Of a stretch of 18,169 nucleotides of DNA, positions 8,294-16,649 are shown piece after piece (the stretch's first letter is position 1; each line of letters begins with the position of its first letter). The stretch spans positions 1 through 18,169 of the forward strand of contig DQCG01000240.1 of NCBI GenBank assembly GCA_003533825.1, read 5' to 3'. The position numbers and the translations under genes were made by a program. This DNA comes from Phycisphaerales bacterium (GTDB lineage Bacteria > Planctomycetota > Phycisphaerae > Sedimentisphaerales > Anaerobacaceae). The notes below the pieces were generated by a model, which worked only from the letters and a program-made list of their open reading frames with translations, had not been told where the DNA came from and ran no database searches.

Positions 8294-10399
8294 ATGAAGA
8301 AGATAGCTTTGATTACTTTGGTTAATGTTTTGTGTTGTGTGTTGCCGACGTTAGCGGGTCAGTCTGCTCTGCCCGAACCGCTGGTTCGTATCGGCGTGGC
8401 CAACGACGAATCGGAGTACCTTATTAACGGTCCGGTTGAACGTATAAATGAAGGCACGTTTCGCTTTTCCGCTCAACCTCCGTGGGGTTGGCTCACCGTA
8501 GGCAAAGATGGAGAACCGCTCAGAGAGCTTGAGGATCTGCGGTCGTTTACGATCTGCGGTTGGGTCGGGCCAACCTCTCTGTCCGTTGGTTCCGGGGGCA
8601 ATCGCATTGTTTTTAACCTGAACTACAATCGATCCGGTTTCGATTTAGTGCATCTGCAGGACGGCCGGCTTAGATTGGCGGTGAACGAGTGGCCGGATGG
8701 TGTGCGCAACGATTCCTCGCCGGGAAAGCTAAAGGCCGGGAAATGGACATTTTTTGCAGTATCCTATGATGGGAGCGGCAAGAAAAACAATGTATGTTGG
8801 TATTTCGATTCTCCGGATTCGCCTGCGAAACTGGACAGGAAGACGACCTATCGCGCCGGGCCTACCGGCAACGACAACGGTCCACTCACTATAGGCAACT
8901 ACAACAAGACGATTCACAAGCACGGCACCGACCGTCAGTTCCGCGGAGGCATGCACGGGATTCAGATCTTCGGTAGCAAACGCGGTTCTGACGGAGCGCT
9001 TGATCAGCCAACAATCAGGCGAATCCAGGCGGATTCAACAACGCAGCCGAACTTCGCTCAGCCGCTGCCCAAGGTGCGGCAAACACCACCGTTGCATTCG
9101 ACCACACAGACGGACGCCGCCGAACCGGGCGTCAAAGTGCCCGTACCGCCGCTTGGAATGCGGCCGCGCGTCGTCGCCACCACGGACGGCGAAATCGATG
9201 ACCGGTGTTCGATGGTGCGCTTTCTGCTTTATGCCAATGAGTGGGATATCGAAGCCATCGTATACTCAAGCTCCAAATTCCACTGGGTCGGACACAATTG
9301 GGATGGAATCAGATGGATTCAGGAGGACATCGACAAATATGCCACGTTCTACGACACGTTGAAGGAGCACGCATCCGGCTTTCCCACTCCTAAAGAGCTT
9401 CTCGATAAGGTTTTCATAGGCAATATCAGCAACGTCGGCGCAATGGATCGCAACACCTCGGGTTCCGACCGTATCGTGGAGATTTTGCTCGACTCTAAAC
9501 CCGGCCCGGTTTACCTTCAGGCCTGGGGCGGAACCAACACGATTGCGCGGGCGTTGTGGAAGATTCAACACCGGTATCCCGACAGAATGCAAGAGGTCTC
9601 ACGAAAGGCAATCCTGTACATTATCCTCGACCAGGATAAAACTTTTCGCGAGTACATACACCCGAATTGGCCCGAACTGCTGACGCTGGGCAGCTTCCGG
9701 CAGTTTGCGACGATAGCGTATCGGTGGGATCAGAAGATTCCGGAGGAATTGCATAAGCATTTCGACGCCAAATGGATGAAACGTAATATCCTCCGCGATC
9801 ACGGTCCGTTATGTGCCCGCTATGAGGCTCATCCACAGAAAGGATTCCGTTCCGAAGGTGATTCCCCGGCTTTCATGCATCAGATCCGCGTGGGACTCCG
9901 AAGTCTTGAGCACCCTGGATTCGGCGGTTGGGGAGGCAGATTTATCCAGGAGAAATCCGGCAGCGCCGTATGGAAAGGGGCGAGAGACGCCGGTGATGTT
10001 TGCAAAGCCATCTGGCGATTTGCCGAAGCCTTCCAGAACGACTGGGCGGCCCGAGCGGACTGGTGTGTTCGCGAATATGAGCAGGCGAATCATCCGCCGC
10101 AGGCGCGGGTGGCCGGTCCGCTGGACCAAACTGCCAGCCCGAACGACCGAATTAAACTAAGCGCCGGACATTCAACGGACCCCGATAATGACCGCCTGAT
10201 GTTCAAGTGGTGGCAGTACGCGGACGTTGATACCTGTAAAGCACGAGTTGACATTTCGACGGTTGAGAACGGTTCCGCATGCACTTTCTTAGTTCCGGAT
10301 GAGCCGGGAAAGAGTATCCATATGATCCTCGAAGTCACAGATAGCGGAGACCCGCCGCTAACGAGGTATCAACGCGTCATTGTCACCATTGTAGAATAA
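8294..10399 (+). CDS. Secreted LamG-DUF1593 (nucleoside-hydrolase-like) protein
   Basis: With the start at 8294 the protein has 701 residues: a signal peptide (MKKIALITLVNVLCCVLPTLAG), an N-terminal LamG/concanavalin-like domain in normal order (about 30-240, with FTICGWVGP and GKWTFFAVSYDG), a Pro-rich linker, a DUF1593 domain (about 290-580) and an Ig-like C-terminal domain of the Sde0182 type (about 600-701). DUF1593 has a nucleoside-hydrolase-like fold; TDGEIDDR (297-304) provides the conserved acidic cluster Asp298, Asp302 and Asp303 that binds calcium in nucleoside hydrolases. DUF1593 proteins are often found with polysaccharide-degrading enzymes, but their substrate is not established; a glycosidic or N-ribosyl-type hydrolysis is plausible. 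It is coupled to the preceding propeller gene and is followed after 55 bases by another barrel protein. Confidence 0.88.
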   Translation: MKKIALITLVNVLCCVLPTLAGQSALPEPLVRIGVANDESEYLINGPVERINEGTFRFSAQPPWGWLTVGKDGEPLRELEDLRSFTICGWVGPTSLSVGSGGNRIVFNLNYNRSGFDLVHLQDGRLRLAVNEWPDGVRNDSSPGKLKAGKWTFFAVSYDGSGKKNNVCWYFDSPDSPAKLDRKTTYRAGPTGNDNGPLTIGNYNKTIHKHGTDRQFRGGMHGIQIFGSKRGSDGALDQPTIRRIQADSTTQPNFAQPLPKVRQTPPLHSTTQTDAAEPGVKVPVPPLGMRPRVVATTDGEIDDRCSMVRFLLYANEWDIEAIVYSSSKFHWVGHNWDGIRWIQEDIDKYATFYDTLKEHASGFPTPKELLDKVFIGNISNVGAMDRNTSGSDRIVEILLDSKPGPVYLQAWGGTNTIARALWKIQHRYPDRMQEVSRKAILYIILDQDKTFREYIHPNWPELLTLGSFRQFATIAYRWDQKIPEELHKHFDAKWMKRNILRDHGPLCARYEAHPQKGFRSEGDSPAFMHQIRVGLRSLEHPGFGGWGGRFIQEKSGSAVWKGARDAGDVCKAIWRFAEAFQNDWAARADWCVREYEQANHPPQARVAGPLDQTASPNDRIKLSAGHSTDPDNDRLMFKWWQYADVDTCKARVDISTVENGSACTFLVPDEPGKSIHMILEVTDSGDPPLTRYQRVIVTIVE

Positions 10400-10454
10400 A
10401 GTGTTATTTTGAAACTTAATTGTAAACGTCAGTTCACTGAAGGGAGGCGACAAG

Positions 10455-11975
10455 ATGACTCTAAGGTGTACGAAAAAGAACGCACACATAAAGAGCGTGC
10501 TTCTTTTGATGATCCTCATGGCAGTCAATATACCCCTGGCGCGCAGTGAGGGCATTAAGATCTACCCGAATAATCGTTCTTATTGGCAGTACGATGGCAA
10601 GCCGGTGATATTGTTGGGCGGTACAGATGACGAAGCACTGTTCCACTGGGCTGGCAATATGGAACTCCTACTCGAACAGTTCGACCGTCTCGTTGGCTGC
10701 GGGGGCAACTATGTGCGCTGTACGATGTCGGTAAGGCGGGGCGACAATCCGACCTATCCAGCGCGCGAGCAGCCGTATGTCAGGCTGGACAATGGCAAGT
10801 ACGACTTGGACCAATGGAATGGCGAATTCTGGCGGCGCTTTCGGGTCTTCCTGAAGCAGTGCAAGCAGCGAGATATTGTGGTTCAGATCGAACTCTGGGC
10901 CACTCACGACCTGGTCCACCTGAAATCCGATACACCAGGTGTGTGGCCCACCCATCCCTTAAATCCAAAGAACAATATCAACTATGGCTTTCATCCGGAA
11001 ACAATCTTTCCGCGTCAAGGCCGGGGTAACATGAACGATGCGTTCTACCAGACCATCCCGACACTGAAGCATGATCGGACTGTGCTCAAATACCAACAGG
11101 CTTTTGTCGACAAGGTTCTCTCTTACGCTATGACGTTTGACAACGTGCTGTATTGTGTTGACAACGAACAGCGTCCACAGCACCCCTATCAGTGGGGCCA
11201 TTACTGGGCGAAATACATTCAGGACCGGGCTAAGCAACGGGGCAAGACGGTATACGTTTCCGATATGCACCGAGATTTCAAAACACCGAGAGATAAGAAC
11301 CTTAGCCGAATCAAGCGCATGGTGGGTGGTAAGTTCGCCTACGTTTTCGACTATCCTCAGATCTTTCCATTCCTGGAGCTTTCGGAAACCAGCACGCGTT
11401 ATAGTAGTTACGATGAGTTGTGGCGAAACCTTGAGGTCATTCGAGCATATACGGCGAATTCTCCACGTCCGATGACCAACGTCAAGGTCTACGGCGGCGG
11501 TCGCAAGAGCACATTCCGCAAGCGTCTTCCGACCATCCATCGGTTCTGTGAGTTGGTTTGCGCCGGTCGTTCGGCCGTACGCTTCCATCGACCTGTACGC
11601 GGGGGGGAGAACGGCATGGGCTTGAGTACTGCAGCCCAAGCCTGTCTAAAGGCCGTACGCCGCTTCTGCGATTTGGTCGAGCCATGGCGATGTACGCCGA
11701 ACCTTGACTTACTGCGCGACCGAGAAGATAATGAAGCCTATATGCTGGCTAATCCTGGCGTCGCCTATGGCATCCTGATTACAGGCTCATACGGTGACGG
11801 CATGATGAGACTCGATACTTGCAACCATTCCGGGGCTTACACACTGACCTGGATAAACCTTGAAACCGGCCAACCTCTCAAGGCGGAAAGTATTACTGCT
11901 GCTGATAAGATCGACATCAAGGCTCCGGCGAAGGGTAGTAAATACGGCTGGCTTGCAGTCCTGGTAAAAAATTAG
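10455..11975 (+). CDS. Secreted DUF4038-like glycoside hydrolase-fold protein
   Basis: This 506-residue protein has a signal peptide (about 1-32, ending near LARSEG) and starts its barrel with YDGKPVILLGGTDDEALF, equivalent to the GKPFFWLGDTAW segment of DUF4038/apiosidase-like proteins. Glu238 in CVDNEQ sits where the acid/base Glu of clan-A hydrolases lies. The late strand TNVKVYGGGR (341-350) has no Glu in the nucleophile position. The tail (about 420-506, EAYMLANPGVAYGILI, MRLDTCNHSG, TWINLETGQP) resembles the collagen_bind_2 C-terminal domain of the same family. The start is supported by GGAGG seven bases upstream. It is the last gene of the plus-strand block. It is related in layout to the 3476-5878 enzyme but lacks DUF5060 and LamG. 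Confidence 0.82.
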   Translation: MTLRCTKKNAHIKSVLLLMILMAVNIPLARSEGIKIYPNNRSYWQYDGKPVILLGGTDDEALFHWAGNMELLLEQFDRLVGCGGNYVRCTMSVRRGDNPTYPAREQPYVRLDNGKYDLDQWNGEFWRRFRVFLKQCKQRDIVVQIELWATHDLVHLKSDTPGVWPTHPLNPKNNINYGFHPETIFPRQGRGNMNDAFYQTIPTLKHDRTVLKYQQAFVDKVLSYAMTFDNVLYCVDNEQRPQHPYQWGHYWAKYIQDRAKQRGKTVYVSDMHRDFKTPRDKNLSRIKRMVGGKFAYVFDYPQIFPFLELSETSTRYSSYDELWRNLEVIRAYTANSPRPMTNVKVYGGGRKSTFRKRLPTIHRFCELVCAGRSAVRFHRPVRGGENGMGLSTAAQACLKAVRRFCDLVEPWRCTPNLDLLRDREDNEAYMLANPGVAYGILITGSYGDGMMRLDTCNHSGAYTLTWINLETGQPLKAESITAADKIDIKAPAKGSKYGWLAVLVKN

Positions 11976-12224
11976 CTCCCACTGGCCCAGCTCATAATCG
12001 ACAAGAATGGAGCAGCTTCTTATCTATACTCATACTTACCATTGCCCATGACAAGCATAGCTTTCAGTTCCATGTACGGTCGCAAAACGAATTTGGCGGC
12101 TCATCAATATTGTGACTATGACACATTGTGTATCTTAGCAGTAATTCGTGGACAAGTGGTGCAGGATATGCAGGCTCCAGTGCAATGCCTGACGCCCATT
12201 GGGGAAGTAAGGGAGTTGGTCGTA
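11976..12224. other. Convergent intergenic gap
   Basis: This 249-base gap lies between two convergent genes. Small overlapping open frames exist but none has family resemblance, a good ribosome site or a clear start. I see no convincing bidirectional terminator hairpin. Confidence 0.4.
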
Positions 12225-13829
12225 CTAAGGACTGGACTCAAGCCATATTGGACTTGACCAGGCCATGCTGCCGTTACTTTGAACCACCCGAACATAGTAC
12301 CAATCAGTCCTTCCTGTTTCCCGCTTATCCATTAATTTGAAATCAGTGCTATAGTTTTCGGAAAAGACGACGCGATGTAATAGAATGGACTCCGAAGTAA
12401 AAGGTCCGGTGAACTCAACGTCACTGGATTCCGCGAGCTCTTCGAGTAATTTTGCGAAGGTCATTTTAGCAGGCCGAGTCACTGCAATCTTCAATTCCGT
12501 TTTTGGGGTACCCTGAATTTCCAGTACTATGGCATTAGTTGCCCTCTCTTCATAGGCCTGCATACGCGATGTATAGGAAAGGACCTCGAAGCTTCTATCG
12601 TCAATCATCGTAATTCTGTTGCGCCGTTTTTCATCAAAGGGGCCTGATTGAAAACAGGGAGTTGCGCACAGTATTCTCCCATTGTTCACGACGACTCTGA
12701 ACCGCCAGTCACAAATGCGTGCCATATTCAAATCTCCCCACGGTCCCCACCCAAATTCGATGCGACAGAGAACGGATTTTTTCCAACTGGATGCTCCAAT
12801 GGTTCGGTCGACGGGATGATCACGATGAATCACTTTGTTGTTGCGCAGCACTTCGACTCGGTCGATCACATCTTTACCTTTTACCTTGACACGGATATTG
12901 CGATCCCCTGTCGCGGGAATGGTCCGGCCCATCCAGTGATCGTTAAGACGAAAATCCAACTCAATTCGATCTCCGCTGACACCATAGGTTCGCCGCGCTT
13001 TAAGAGCTTCCATAATAGATTCACGTGTTAGTGTTTTGGCATAGGCGGCAACAAGACCTTCGCCGTAGGCACCTGGATATCCAAGATGGTCATCGGTGCT
13101 CGCCACGACTCCCACTTGAGCGCCTTGCCGCCACAGCCATTGCAGCGTGTTCTTCGTGTAACGACCACCCATGCTGTGGCGAATGTAACGGTGAGGTCCA
13201 CGATCGGACTCAGCATTACCGTGTTCAGAAAAAATTTCCACAACAGGTGAGACGGTGGGATCCAATACACCCCAATTCTGTCCTCGCCAGCCTTGCTTGT
13301 AGGAGGGATGGTGGGGGATGAGTATAGCGCTGCGGCTGCGAGCAAATTCTTGAAATTCCTTGATGCTATTCAGGTTGACAAGTTCCGCTTCCGAACCGGG
13401 GAAAACGATACAGACATCGCCATATGAGCTGGAGTGCCACTCGTACCCAACAAAAGGCACAAATTCACCAGGTGCATAGTATTTGTTGGCAAGCCGTATG
13501 ACATTTGGCCAGTTATTTTTCATCACCTCGAAGCCTCTTACCCACTTTAGATGTTTGTTTTGGGGCATCTTGGGCATGTCATGCCATTGTGAGTGCCCTG
13601 TGAAGCAGAAGAAGTCAAGATGGTTACGGGCAATATCGTAAGATCTCTCCAGGGATCCTTTGGCGTAGCCGACAGCGTTGTGGTTGTGTAAGTCGCCCCA
13701 GAACAGTTCGTACTTTGCTCCTCCAGTTGCATCCTCTTGTGCATGGGACTCTTCATACACACTCCCGAGCAGCGATGCTGCCAGTGAACCACCGACAAAC
13801 TCCCGACGCGTGAGCTTCTGATTTACCAT
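12225..13829 (-). CDS. Tat-exported DUF3604 / PHP-like metallohydrolase
   Basis: With the start at 13829 the protein has 534 residues and a Tat signal (TRREFVGGSLAASLLGS, from residue 7). The DUF3604/PHP-type metal-binding sequence is clear: GDLHNH (45-50, His48 and His50), DFFCFTGHS, GYEWHSS, PHHPS and STDDH, the spaced His/Asp residues of a PHP-like trinuclear metal centre. The C-terminal part is beta-rich (VKGKDVIDRVEVLRNN onward) and ends WYYVRVVQSNG...SPIW, typical of this group. PHP-fold enzymes hydrolyse phosphoesters; the substrate of secreted DUF3604 proteins is not established. AGAAGGGA seven bases upstream of 13829 supports this start over an in-frame ATG at 13910 that would overlap the previous gene and block the signal. 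It lies 77 bases after the M23-like gene and is probably co-transcribed with it. Confidence 0.88.
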   Translation of the reverse strand: MVNQKLTRREFVGGSLAASLLGSVYEESHAQEDATGGAKYELFWGDLHNHNAVGYAKGSLERSYDIARNHLDFFCFTGHSQWHDMPKMPQNKHLKWVRGFEVMKNNWPNVIRLANKYYAPGEFVPFVGYEWHSSSYGDVCIVFPGSEAELVNLNSIKEFQEFARSRSAILIPHHPSYKQGWRGQNWGVLDPTVSPVVEIFSEHGNAESDRGPHRYIRHSMGGRYTKNTLQWLWRQGAQVGVVASTDDHLGYPGAYGEGLVAAYAKTLTRESIMEALKARRTYGVSGDRIELDFRLNDHWMGRTIPATGDRNIRVKVKGKDVIDRVEVLRNNKVIHRDHPVDRTIGASSWKKSVLCRIEFGWGPWGDLNMARICDWRFRVVVNNGRILCATPCFQSGPFDEKRRNRITMIDDRSFEVLSYTSRMQAYEERATNAIVLEIQGTPKTELKIAVTRPAKMTFAKLLEELAESSDVEFTGPFTSESILLHRVVFSENYSTDFKLMDKRETGRTDWYYVRVVQSNGSMAWSSPIWLESSP

Positions 13830-13883
13830 GACTGTCCCTTCTAATTCTCCTAATGCAATACGGGTAGAAGTCCCGTTATAGTT

Positions 13884-13902
13884 TGCGATTGCTGCAATCG
13901 CA
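13884..13902 (-). terminator. Hairpin between the LytM-like and DUF3604 genes
   Basis: A perfect 8-bp inverted repeat TGCGATTG-CTG-CAATCGCA starts four bases after the minus-strand stop codon at 13907. No T-run follows on the minus strand. It may stabilise the upstream mRNA end or partly attenuate transcription into the DUF3604 gene. Confidence 0.45.
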
Positions 13903-13906
13903 GATG

Positions 13907-15385
13907 TCAATCAATGTGTACGTGCAGGTGTCCGACCGCCTCATACCCATGCTCATCGCTGCGTCTGACCGTGACGATGTAATCTCCGGCCTTTCGATAC
14001 CGATGTCGCGTGATGGCGTAGCCCTCTGGATTATGCTGGTCCGCGTTGCCATCGGATTGCACTTTCACCGGGGCGCTTCCATCCCCAAAATCCCATACCT
14101 CCTCACCATACCGGGTTGCGAAGGATCGCACCTTGAATGTTACTTCATCGCCTGCCCTCAGGCCGAACGTGGGATAATAATTTGCATGAATCGCCGGCGG
14201 CACGCGCTCAGGGTGTTTGCGGTCTATTACATACACTACAGCAAAATCATATGCGACGTTTCCAGCCGAATCGGTTACCTTTACAATCTCGCTATACTGG
14301 CCCGCTCGCTCATACACGCGCTTGACAGTATCTACTTTCTCTTTGGTTCCATCGCAGAATGTCCACTCAAACTTAGTAATCTGCCCCGTCTTGCACCAGC
14401 TCTTTGAAGCATCAAGCTGGGCTGTTTCACCGGTATAGACCAAATTATGAGGTCTGGCCACGGCTATAATCTCAGGACTGTATTGCTGCTGATACGCCTG
14501 CCAGATAAATGCATAGCCGTTCTGCGTGCCCCACATACCCGAAGGCTGACGGCAGTTGATATCGAAACGTAAATGTGACCAGCCGCCGCTGCCGCCTTCC
14601 TTGCCGATAAGCCCGATACGCTGCCCCATCTTCACGTGCTTGCCCGGTATTACTGGTGTGGCAATCATCTGGAGATGGCTATAGCGATAGTACCAGCCGC
14701 GATTGTCGAGAATGTAAACCACATCGTAACGCGGTTTGACTGGTGTATCCTTGTGGCCCTCGAGTACATGATCTCCTGCCGAAACAACCACTCCGTCTGT
14801 GGCAGCGATGGCCTCGACCATCCCCTCCGAACCGCCGAAGTCCAGGCCGTAGTGATAGTAGATACTCTTCCGGCCAGGTATATCACAGGCGTTAACATAG
14901 CATGGAACGTTGGCCATCTGGGTATCGCTGGCAAACCATTTCTGCTTTACCGGGTAGATGAACGTGCCGGGGTGAATCCATGGTGAGTCGGCGGGCCAGA
15001 GTCGAAGGCGGGCATCTTTATCGAGACCCCAGGCGTTGGCTTTGCTACTGTCCTGTATGTAGCCTTTTGTTACCGGACAATCGATCTGGACGCCGCCTAT
15101 GGCCGTCGGAAGATGATATGTCGATGAGATTAAAGATGCCCTTTGCCCGTTCACTTTTACTTTGACCTGCGCCCTGCGCACTGCATTACGGATCGAGTCG
15201 CGCTTTTCGGTTAACTCCAGAAGCGTCACTGTTACCTTGGTGCCGTTGTGCAGCGTAACCTGATGTGTTTCGCTCACATCCAGGTCGACTACACACACGA
15301 GAGGCTTAATTATCGCTGCAACAAGGGTAGAGGGTGCTAAGAAGCAGGCCAGCATTAAAACTGTGATTCGATGATTTGTATACAT
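13907..15385 (-). CDS. Secreted M23/LytM-like protein with two PKD domains
   Basis: This 492-residue protein has a signal peptide (MYTNHRITVLMLACFLAP...), an N-terminal beta region, an M23 (LytM) domain (about 165-290) and two PKD domains (about 305-395 and 410-490, with EWTFCDG and VWDFGDG). M23 landmarks: His178 and Asp182 (HYGLD), His237 (YSHL) and His271 (SHLRFD). In active M23 enzymes the last motif is HxH, whose second His binds zinc; here it is Arg273. The domain therefore lacks one zinc ligand and may be catalytically altered or a binding module. PKD domains commonly hold secreted glycan-active proteins apart or mediate carbohydrate contact. AGAGG lies nine bases before the ATG. It is the first gene of the minus-strand pair. 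Confidence 0.87.
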   Translation of the reverse strand: MYTNHRITVLMLACFLAPSTLVAAIIKPLVCVVDLDVSETHQVTLHNGTKVTVTLLELTEKRDSIRNAVRRAQVKVKVNGQRASLISSTYHLPTAIGGVQIDCPVTKGYIQDSSKANAWGLDKDARLRLWPADSPWIHPGTFIYPVKQKWFASDTQMANVPCYVNACDIPGRKSIYYHYGLDFGGSEGMVEAIAATDGVVVSAGDHVLEGHKDTPVKPRYDVVYILDNRGWYYRYSHLQMIATPVIPGKHVKMGQRIGLIGKEGGSGGWSHLRFDINCRQPSGMWGTQNGYAFIWQAYQQQYSPEIIAVARPHNLVYTGETAQLDASKSWCKTGQITKFEWTFCDGTKEKVDTVKRVYERAGQYSEIVKVTDSAGNVAYDFAVVYVIDRKHPERVPPAIHANYYPTFGLRAGDEVTFKVRSFATRYGEEVWDFGDGSAPVKVQSDGNADQHNPEGYAITRHRYRKAGDYIVTVRRSDEHGYEAVGHLHVHID

Positions 15386-15423
15386 TATTGAAAACCTCTG
15401 GCTATTTCTGTTCGTATGAGCTG

Positions 15424-15448
15424 TTCAAAAGTCGAACTGACTTTTCAA
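15424..15448 (-). promoter_or_regulatory. Inverted repeat at predicted transcript start of the LytM-like gene
   Basis: AAAAGTC (15427-15433), loop GAACT, GACTTTT (15439-15445) forms a perfect 7-bp stem, extended by two further pairs after one mismatch. It starts about five bases into the transcript predicted from the promoter at 15460-15488, so it could be a 5' UTR stability hairpin or an operator. Confidence 0.4.
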
Positions 15449-15459
15449 AATATAGGTTT

Positions 15460-15488
15460 ATGATATAGTCCGGAACTCAATAATTCAA
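15460..15488 (-). promoter_or_regulatory. Sigma70-type promoter for the LytM-like gene
   Basis: On the minus strand: TTGAAT (15488-15483, 4/6), 17-base spacer, TATCAT (15465-15460, 5/6 to TATAAT). Transcription would start near 15453, leaving a leader of about 68 bases before the ATG at 15385. Confidence 0.5.
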
Positions 15489-15784
15489 GAATAACGTGCA
15501 GGTAAACGCAGAGCAATAGAATAACCAATCCTAACCACACAATCCCGATCCGGTATCTTAGCAAGTTCACTTATCCTTCAATGACTTTTCTGCTATGCTT
15601 TGTTAACCTGATATATACTTGCATTTTACATCTATCAGGAGTAGCATAAGCCTGTGAATAGGTAAATATCAAGAAAGAGCAAACGTCCTTAAACACTAAC
15701 TCACAGGTGTTCTGGCAACACACGGTCTGAGTCAGTACATGCTGGGTTTATCTTGAATTTTAGAGTCATGTAAAAGGTTAAATT

Positions 15785-16612
15785 ATGAATTCAATTATCA
15801 AGAATAATTCAAATCGAGGGTGGCGTAAGGTCTTGTTTGAAATAATTTTTGAAGCTGAAACTCCGGCAGGTAAATGGTTTGACATAGTATTGATAATAAG
15901 CATTTTATTGAGTGTTGTGATAGTCATGCTTGATAGTGTGAACTCTATCAGGTCGAAATATGGTGAATTCCTATATGCTGCCGAATGGTTTTTCACGATT
16001 CTTTTTACAGTAGAATACATTTTTCGGCTGCTTTGTATCGGAAAGCCAATTCGATACGCAGTTAGTTTCTTCGGCATAGTTGACTTGTTGGCGATACTGC
16101 CCACGTATATGAGCTTGTTATTTTTTGGCAGTCGCTATCTGCTGGTGGTTAGAGTTCTGAGAGTATTACGAATTTTTAGAGTCCTCAAACTCGGTCACCA
16201 TACGAAGGAAGCTGCTGTGCTCAGAAAAGCTCTGTATGCAAGCCGGCAGAAAATTATTGTATTTATTTTTGTGGTTTTAACTTTGGTCGTGATCATAGGC
16301 TCATTAATGTATGTAATCGAAGAGGAGGAAAACGGTTTTACAAGTATCCCGCGAAGCGTATATTGGGCCATTGTAACTCTTACAACTGTTGGTTATGGAG
16401 ACATATCGCCGAAGAGCGGGATGGGACAATTTTTAGCAGCCATAGTCATGATTTTAGGATATTCGATAATTGCTGTTCCAACGGGGATTGTAACTGTGGA
16501 ATTATCGCGAGCACAGACGGGAAAAACAAGTTCCCAAGCATGTCCTAATTGCAGTGCTGAAGGTCATGACAGGGATGCCCAATACTGCAAATTCTGTGGA
16601 ACAAAACTATAG
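15785..16612 (+). CDS. Voltage-gated potassium channel with C-terminal zinc ribbon
   Basis: This 275-residue membrane protein has six transmembrane helices: S1 near 33-54, S2 near 62-86, S3 near 90-115, an S4 sensor with Arg at every third position (VRVLRVLRIFRVLKL), S5 (KIIVFIFVVLTLVVIIGSLMYV) and S6 (GQFLAAIVMILGYSIIAV). The pore loop ends in TLTTVGYGD; TVGYGD (201-206) is the potassium selectivity filter. The tail carries CPNC...CKFC (Cys253, 256, 268, 271; CxxC-x11-CxxC), a zinc ribbon. It is expected in the inner membrane conducting K+. The voltage-sensor spacing and filter are intact, so the channel should be functional. Its role beside glycan genes is unclear and it may simply be a neighbour. 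The gene is visibly more AT-rich than those before it. The ATG follows AAAAGG. Confidence 0.95.
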   Translation: MNSIIKNNSNRGWRKVLFEIIFEAETPAGKWFDIVLIISILLSVVIVMLDSVNSIRSKYGEFLYAAEWFFTILFTVEYIFRLLCIGKPIRYAVSFFGIVDLLAILPTYMSLLFFGSRYLLVVRVLRVLRIFRVLKLGHHTKEAAVLRKALYASRQKIIVFIFVVLTLVVIIGSLMYVIEEEENGFTSIPRSVYWAIVTLTTVGYGDISPKSGMGQFLAAIVMILGYSIIAVPTGIVTVELSRAQTGKTSSQACPNCSAEGHDRDAQYCKFCGTKL

Positions 16613-16624
16613 CGTTTAAATAAC

Positions 16625-16649
16625 TCACTGAATACTCTGAGTACAGTGA
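16625..16649 (+). terminator. Hairpin after the potassium channel gene
   Basis: TCACTG-AA-TACT-CTG-AGTA-CAGTGA folds into a 10-bp stem with a two-base bulge and a three-base loop, 12 bases after the stop. There is no T-run after it, so it may be a weak or Rho-assisted terminator. Confidence 0.4.

Larger units (their letters stand above)
15386..15784. other. Divergent intergenic region, AT-rich
   Basis: This 399-base region separates the minus-strand LytM-like gene from the plus-strand channel gene. It holds a good promoter candidate for the minus gene, with an inverted repeat at the predicted transcript start. I find no comparably good promoter for the channel: TTGCAT with a 17-base spacer to TAGCAT, in the middle of the gap, is weak. 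No gene is evident. Confidence 0.6.

Noticed and set aside
12042..12340. Two small plus-strand open frames in the convergent gap
   Set aside because: No family resemblance and no good start; they overlap the 3' end of the DUF3604 gene on the other strand.
13830..13910. Longer N-terminus for the DUF3604 protein from an ATG at 13910
   Set aside because: It would put 27 residues in front of a Tat signal, overlap the previous gene, and has a poorer ribosome site than 13829.
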